Below, piece after piece: positions 60,961 to 64,000 of a stretch of DNA of 64,000 bases. Every line of letters begins with the position of its first letter. Position 1 is the stretch's first letter. A program made the translations under genes and the position numbers. The notes beneath the pieces are model-generated. The model was not told where the DNA came from and did no database searches. It worked only from the letters and a program-made list of their open reading frames with translations. This stretch comes from Vibrio maritimus (GTDB lineage Bacteria; Pseudomonadota; Gammaproteobacteria; Enterobacterales; Vibrionaceae), in assembly GCF_021441885.1 (NCBI RefSeq), contig NZ_CP090439.1, positions 558,001 through 622,000 of the forward strand, given 5' to 3'.

Positions 60961-63099
60961 TTATAGTGTCTCCTGCTCAATCGCGAAACAGCCAACCCAA
61001 GAGTAGGTTTTGCCTGCGATCTCAGCATTGTTGGTTGTATCTTTAGTAACTTGTGGGTTGTTGCTCACCATTAGCGTAAAGCGAGAGGTTTCCGTCTCAA
61101 TCTCTACTACTGACGCTTGCGCGTTGTGACCAACAACTTGAATATTTTTAACGCTGCCACGGGCACTGACTGATTGCTCAAACTCTTCGTTGAAGTAACC
61201 GTGTGTCTCGAGTACCGATGCGAATAGCGTGTCTTCACCCTTAGTGCGAAGGATAAAGCTTTGCTCACTACGTAGGTTAAAGCTTGGATCATTAGCGCCC
61301 GTGCGAGTGAAGATAACCTCGCCATTGTTATTCGAGCTGGTGCCTAGCCAAGTATAGTAGCTGTCTTCTTGTAGCCAGCTGACTAGCGCCGTCTCGTTTG
61401 CTTCGCCTTGTGCCACATTCCAAAGGTGACGATAGCCAAGCTCTTCGCTCAATACATTAAGCTCTTTATGTGCCTGGTATTCAAAATTGGTGCGGATCAC
61501 CTGACCATCAAACTGATGCGAATAGTCGTACTGGTGTTCGCCTTCGCCTGTTAGGCGGAATAGATCGATGAGTAATGGCGCTTCAAGATCATCATGTTTA
61601 AACATGAACACGCTGCGCTGCTGCTGCACACCATCGTAGTGCTCATTAGCAAATGCACTCATACCAACGATCTGCTCGTTGTCTGCTGCAAAGAAGTGTG
61701 GCAGACCGTGTACGCTGTCAGCACGCTCTACGTCAAAGTAGTTCTGGCACGTTTCGTCAACCGTCACTGCGTTGTGAGCAATCGTCTGACGAGCATAAGT
61801 TTTGTTCTCGTCTAGGTAGCGTCCACCAAACTTAGGTTCAACGTTAACCCAGCGGCCAAAGCCGTATTCACGAAGCACTTCTTTACCTCGGTTAAAGTAA
61901 GAAATACCCAACGTATCAAAGTTGCCATGTCCCATACCGTGCTGACCATAGTTCATCACTAGCTGGAATACGTCTTTGTTTTTGTCTTGCACGCGCATAA
62001 AGCCTTGCGCGCCGCGGTCACCATTTGGTCCTTCGTTGAGCTCAACGCTTGGCCAGAATGGAAGACCCACATCCGTCGCTTTTTCAAACGCTTGTGATAG
62101 CTCCAGACCACAGCCGTGAACCCACACAGAGTCTTGGATCTTCGCCATACCAAGTAGGTTATCGTTGATACCATAGTGCTTCGCGTACTGACTTACTGCG
62201 ACCTGTACACCCGCATCATTGATGCTCATAGTGCGAGATGCATCGTTAAGTGCTGGGAACTGACCATTCGGGTATGCCGTTGCAAGCATGGCTTCAACCG
62301 TATTACCAATCACACCATCTTTGTAATTGAAGATGTCGAGCTCTGGCATATGACGATGAAGTACCTCAGCAAACACACACAGTGGACGAATCGCATAGCG
62401 GTGGTAGTAAGGACCTTCAATGTAGTAACCCGACGGAGCGAACAGTTGAGTGATCTGCGCTAGGAAACCACCCGTGCCGTTGTTCTCAAGACCAAAAACT
62501 GATTTCTCTAGGAACTCACGACGGTTAACCGCTAGGCCACAAATACCAACGGCGGCTACTGCCCAAACACCGTGGTTATGAATACGATCGAAATCATGGC
62601 CGTATTTCACCGTGAACATATCCAGCATTGGGTTAAACAGACGGTCAACCACGTTTTGGCGCTCTTCTTCACTCATGGTTGCAGCAACGCATGAGTAAGC
62701 AAGGCTAGTAAACATTAGCCATACGTGTTCGTTTAGAATTTGGTGGAACAGACGCCCTGTTGGGTTGGTGTTCTTTTGAACATGAAAATCGAAGGTGAGA
62801 TATAGGTCTGCGTACATTGCCAGTAAATCACGCACAAACTTAGCGTAGCGATCATCACCCGTGATAAGGAACATACGACCCGCTAGGTTCATGTAGGTAT
62901 AGTTTTGCTTGTGGCGGTTGTGCTCGTAACCACCCGCTTCACCATGACCTGGTACTTCAAGAGGAAGCTTCATGAATGCTTCAACATCTTTGATGCTTTT
63001 TGCAATCGCTTTACCCATTAGAGTATCGCGGCCAACTTCTTTCTTCAGTTGTTCAATTTCGCTATCACTTAGCAAAATGGGTTGCACTAACGTAGACAT
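60961..63099 (-). CDS. PL17 oligoalginate lyase (copy 2)
   Basis: A 712-residue paralogue of the next gene with the same two-domain plan and motifs: Asn175-His176 (RIHNHGVWA), IEGPYYHRYA and GHGEAGGYEHNRHKQNY. The pair is a tandem duplication that has diverged throughout, which suggests different oligomer preferences. The ATG at 63099 follows GAGGGTG; an in-frame TTG at 63111 is less likely. It is the first gene of the unit and has no signal peptide. Confidence 0.93.
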   Translation of the reverse strand: MSTLVQPILLSDSEIEQLKKEVGRDTLMGKAIAKSIKDVEAFMKLPLEVPGHGEAGGYEHNRHKQNYTYMNLAGRMFLITGDDRYAKFVRDLLAMYADLYLTFDFHVQKNTNPTGRLFHQILNEHVWLMFTSLAYSCVAATMSEEERQNVVDRLFNPMLDMFTVKYGHDFDRIHNHGVWAVAAVGICGLAVNRREFLEKSVFGLENNGTGGFLAQITQLFAPSGYYIEGPYYHRYAIRPLCVFAEVLHRHMPELDIFNYKDGVIGNTVEAMLATAYPNGQFPALNDASRTMSINDAGVQVAVSQYAKHYGINDNLLGMAKIQDSVWVHGCGLELSQAFEKATDVGLPFWPSVELNEGPNGDRGAQGFMRVQDKNKDVFQLVMNYGQHGMGHGNFDTLGISYFNRGKEVLREYGFGRWVNVEPKFGGRYLDENKTYARQTIAHNAVTVDETCQNYFDVERADSVHGLPHFFAADNEQIVGMSAFANEHYDGVQQQRSVFMFKHDDLEAPLLIDLFRLTGEGEHQYDYSHQFDGQVIRTNFEYQAHKELNVLSEELGYRHLWNVAQGEANETALVSWLQEDSYYTWLGTSSNNNGEVIFTRTGANDPSFNLRSEQSFILRTKGEDTLFASVLETHGYFNEEFEQSVSARGSVKNIQVVGHNAQASVVEIETETSRFTLMVSNNPQVTKDTTNNAEIAGKTYSWVGCFAIEQETL

Positions 63100-63140
63100 T
63101 TTCACCCTCAATCTAAAAATTCCGTATCACCTGCACTATA

Positions 63141-63151
63141 AAGTAATACAA
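63141..63151. promoter_or_regulatory. Degenerate operator AAGTAATACAA before the PL17 unit
   Basis: One half of the TTGTANTACAA palindrome is intact (TACAA), the other is changed at two bases. It lies about 45 bases upstream of the PL17 start. Confidence 0.35.
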
Positions 63152-63292
63152 TATGCCTTTTGATTACATTGAAAAGTGAAAGAAAACGGACTTTAGTCAC
63201 ATTTAATCGTTATGTCTTTGTAGAAAAGCTACTAATCAAGCCCATTTACTGCTAGATTAGCACCAATTAAAACGATGTTTCAAAAAAACAAA

Positions 63293-63333
63293 CTCGATCA
63301 AGATCACAATAGCTTAAGCTTATTGTATTACAA
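63293..63333 (+). promoter_or_regulatory. KdgF/KdgK promoter region: CRP-like site and TTGTATTACAA
   Basis: CTCGA-TCAAGA-TCACA is centred at 63300.5. The exact operator TTGTATTACAA is at 63323-63333 and overlaps the expected -10. It is shared by the divergent PL17 unit. Confidence 0.55.
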
Positions 63334-63407
63334 ATCTCTTGATTTGGTTATGATGTCGTCATCAAAGTATGTAAAAGTAGACAGTCACATCGTCTAGGAG
63401 TCAGTTA

Positions 63408-63743
63408 GTGCACAAGTTTTTCTCTGCTGATGAACACCCGTGGGAACAGGTAAGTCAAGGCATCAAACGCAAGGTAGTGGGTTTTACAGACGACCTAATG
63501 GCCGCACATCTTTGTTATGACAAAGGCGCAAGCGGCGTGATTCACAGGCATGAGATCCACGATCAGATTGTCTATGTTGTCAGTGGTCGTTTTGAAGCCA
63601 TTGTGGATGGTGAACGACGTGAGCTCAAAGCAGGTGATGCTTTTATGGTTAAGAAACTACTCGACCATGGCACCAAGGCACTAGAACAAGACAGCGTTCT
63701 ACTCGATATATTTTCTCCTTCACGTGAAGACTTACTCAGTTAA
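63408..63743 (+). CDS. kdgF: KdgF-type cupin (second copy)
   Basis: A 111-residue cupin with a GTG start (63408) and metal-ligand block VIHRHEIHDQIVYVVSGRFE followed by LDHGT. It resembles the cupin at 25163-25483 in fold and motif but differs over most of its length. It lies 25 bases before kdgK and is divergent from the PL17 genes, so linearising the unsaturated monouronate released by PL17 fits well. Confidence 0.85.
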   Translation: MHKFFSADEHPWEQVSQGIKRKVVGFTDDLMAAHLCYDKGASGVIHRHEIHDQIVYVVSGRFEAIVDGERRELKAGDAFMVKKLLDHGTKALEQDSVLLDIFSPSREDLLS

Positions 63744-63768
63744 TCACACCAAAGTTGGATAGCAATCT

Positions 63769-64000
63769 ATGAACCAATTCAAAATCGCAATCATCGGCGA
63801 ATGCATGGTAGAGCTGCAGCGCAAAGATGAACTACTAAAGCAAAGCTTTGGTGGTGACACATTAAACACAGCTCTATACCTGTCTCGTCTGACTCAAGGT
63901 CGTGACATTCAGGTGAGCTATGTTACTGCTCTGGGCAACGACCCATTCTCTGCTGAAATGATCAACGCATGGTCAGAAGAAGGCATCGATACCTCTCTTA
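63769..64000 (+). CDS. kdgK: 2-dehydro-3-deoxygluconokinase (partial, 5' end)
   Basis: The first 77 residues of a PfkB-family sugar kinase are present (FKIAIIGECMVELQRKDE, QSFGGDTLNTALYLSRLT), characteristic of KdgK, which phosphorylates KDG to KDPG. The gene continues beyond the window edge. It is the second gene after the KdgF cupin and links alginate breakdown to the Entner-Doudoroff route; eda may follow outside the window. Confidence 0.9.
   Translation, partial: MNQFKIAIIGECMVELQRKDELLKQSFGGDTLNTALYLSRLTQGRDIQVSYVTALGNDPFSAEMINAWSEEGIDTSL

Overview
The window is chromosomal DNA of a marine Vibrio (Vibrionaceae; species not determinable from the sequence alone). The clade call rests on a Qrr small RNA with a sigma-54 promoter and LuxO-type boxes at the left edge, a MaoP homologue, a TfoX paralogue, and a dense set of alginate-degradation genes of the kind known from Vibrio splendidus-type algal degraders. 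No rRNA, tRNA, insertion sequence, prophage or CRISPR array was seen.

Layout. 1-4.9 kb: end of an unidentified Cys-rich protein, a Qrr RNA, alkylation-repair genes (ogt and an Ada/AraC/AlkA fusion), maoP, a diguanylate cyclase and a small secreted ABM-fold protein. 4.9-31.6 kb is the first alginate block: SSS symporter + PL6 lyase; a minus-strand non-coding/small-protein transcript that resembles VcdRP; a chemoreceptor, an EamA transporter and a TfoX-like gene; then PL6 lyase, a duplicated beta-helix lipoprotein, a KdgM porin and a PL7 lyase; a divergent second KdgM; a DnaQ-like/DUF294 pair; three FCD-type GntR regulators around an SDR reductase and a KdgF cupin; and a second SSS symporter with a CBM-bearing PL7 lyase. 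30.8-39.1 kb: KdgM porin, PL7 lyase, a complete AlgS/AlgM1/AlgM2/AlgQ-like ABC importer, KduD and an RpiB/LacA-type isomerase.

39-52.8 kb is mostly unrelated metabolism: an MDR oxidoreductase, a LysE exporter, an Asp/Glu-racemase-family protein, a LysR regulator with an NCS1 permease/DUF917/HyuA operon, a chemoreceptor paired with a periplasmic binding protein, and a MarR/porin/DoxX group. 52.9-64 kb returns to alginate: a PL7 lyase with two F5/8C modules, a second ABM-fold protein, an AI-2E-family protein, then SSS symporter and two PL17 oligoalginate lyases divergent from a second KdgF cupin and the start of kdgK.

The genes form a full pathway. Surface and secreted PL6/PL7 enzymes cut alginate; KdgM porins admit oligomers; periplasmic or cytoplasmic PL7/PL17 enzymes finish depolymerisation; three SSS symporters and one ABC importer cross the inner membrane; KdgF cupins, SDR reductases/KduD, an RpiB-type isomerase and KdgK pass the unsaturated uronates into the KDG pathway. 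Two recurrent palindromes (TTGTANTACAA and TGTCATACA), often at a fixed distance from CRP-like sites, suggest that the three GntR regulators control the dispersed operons as one regulon. Intrinsic terminators sit between transporter and lyase genes in five of the transcription units.
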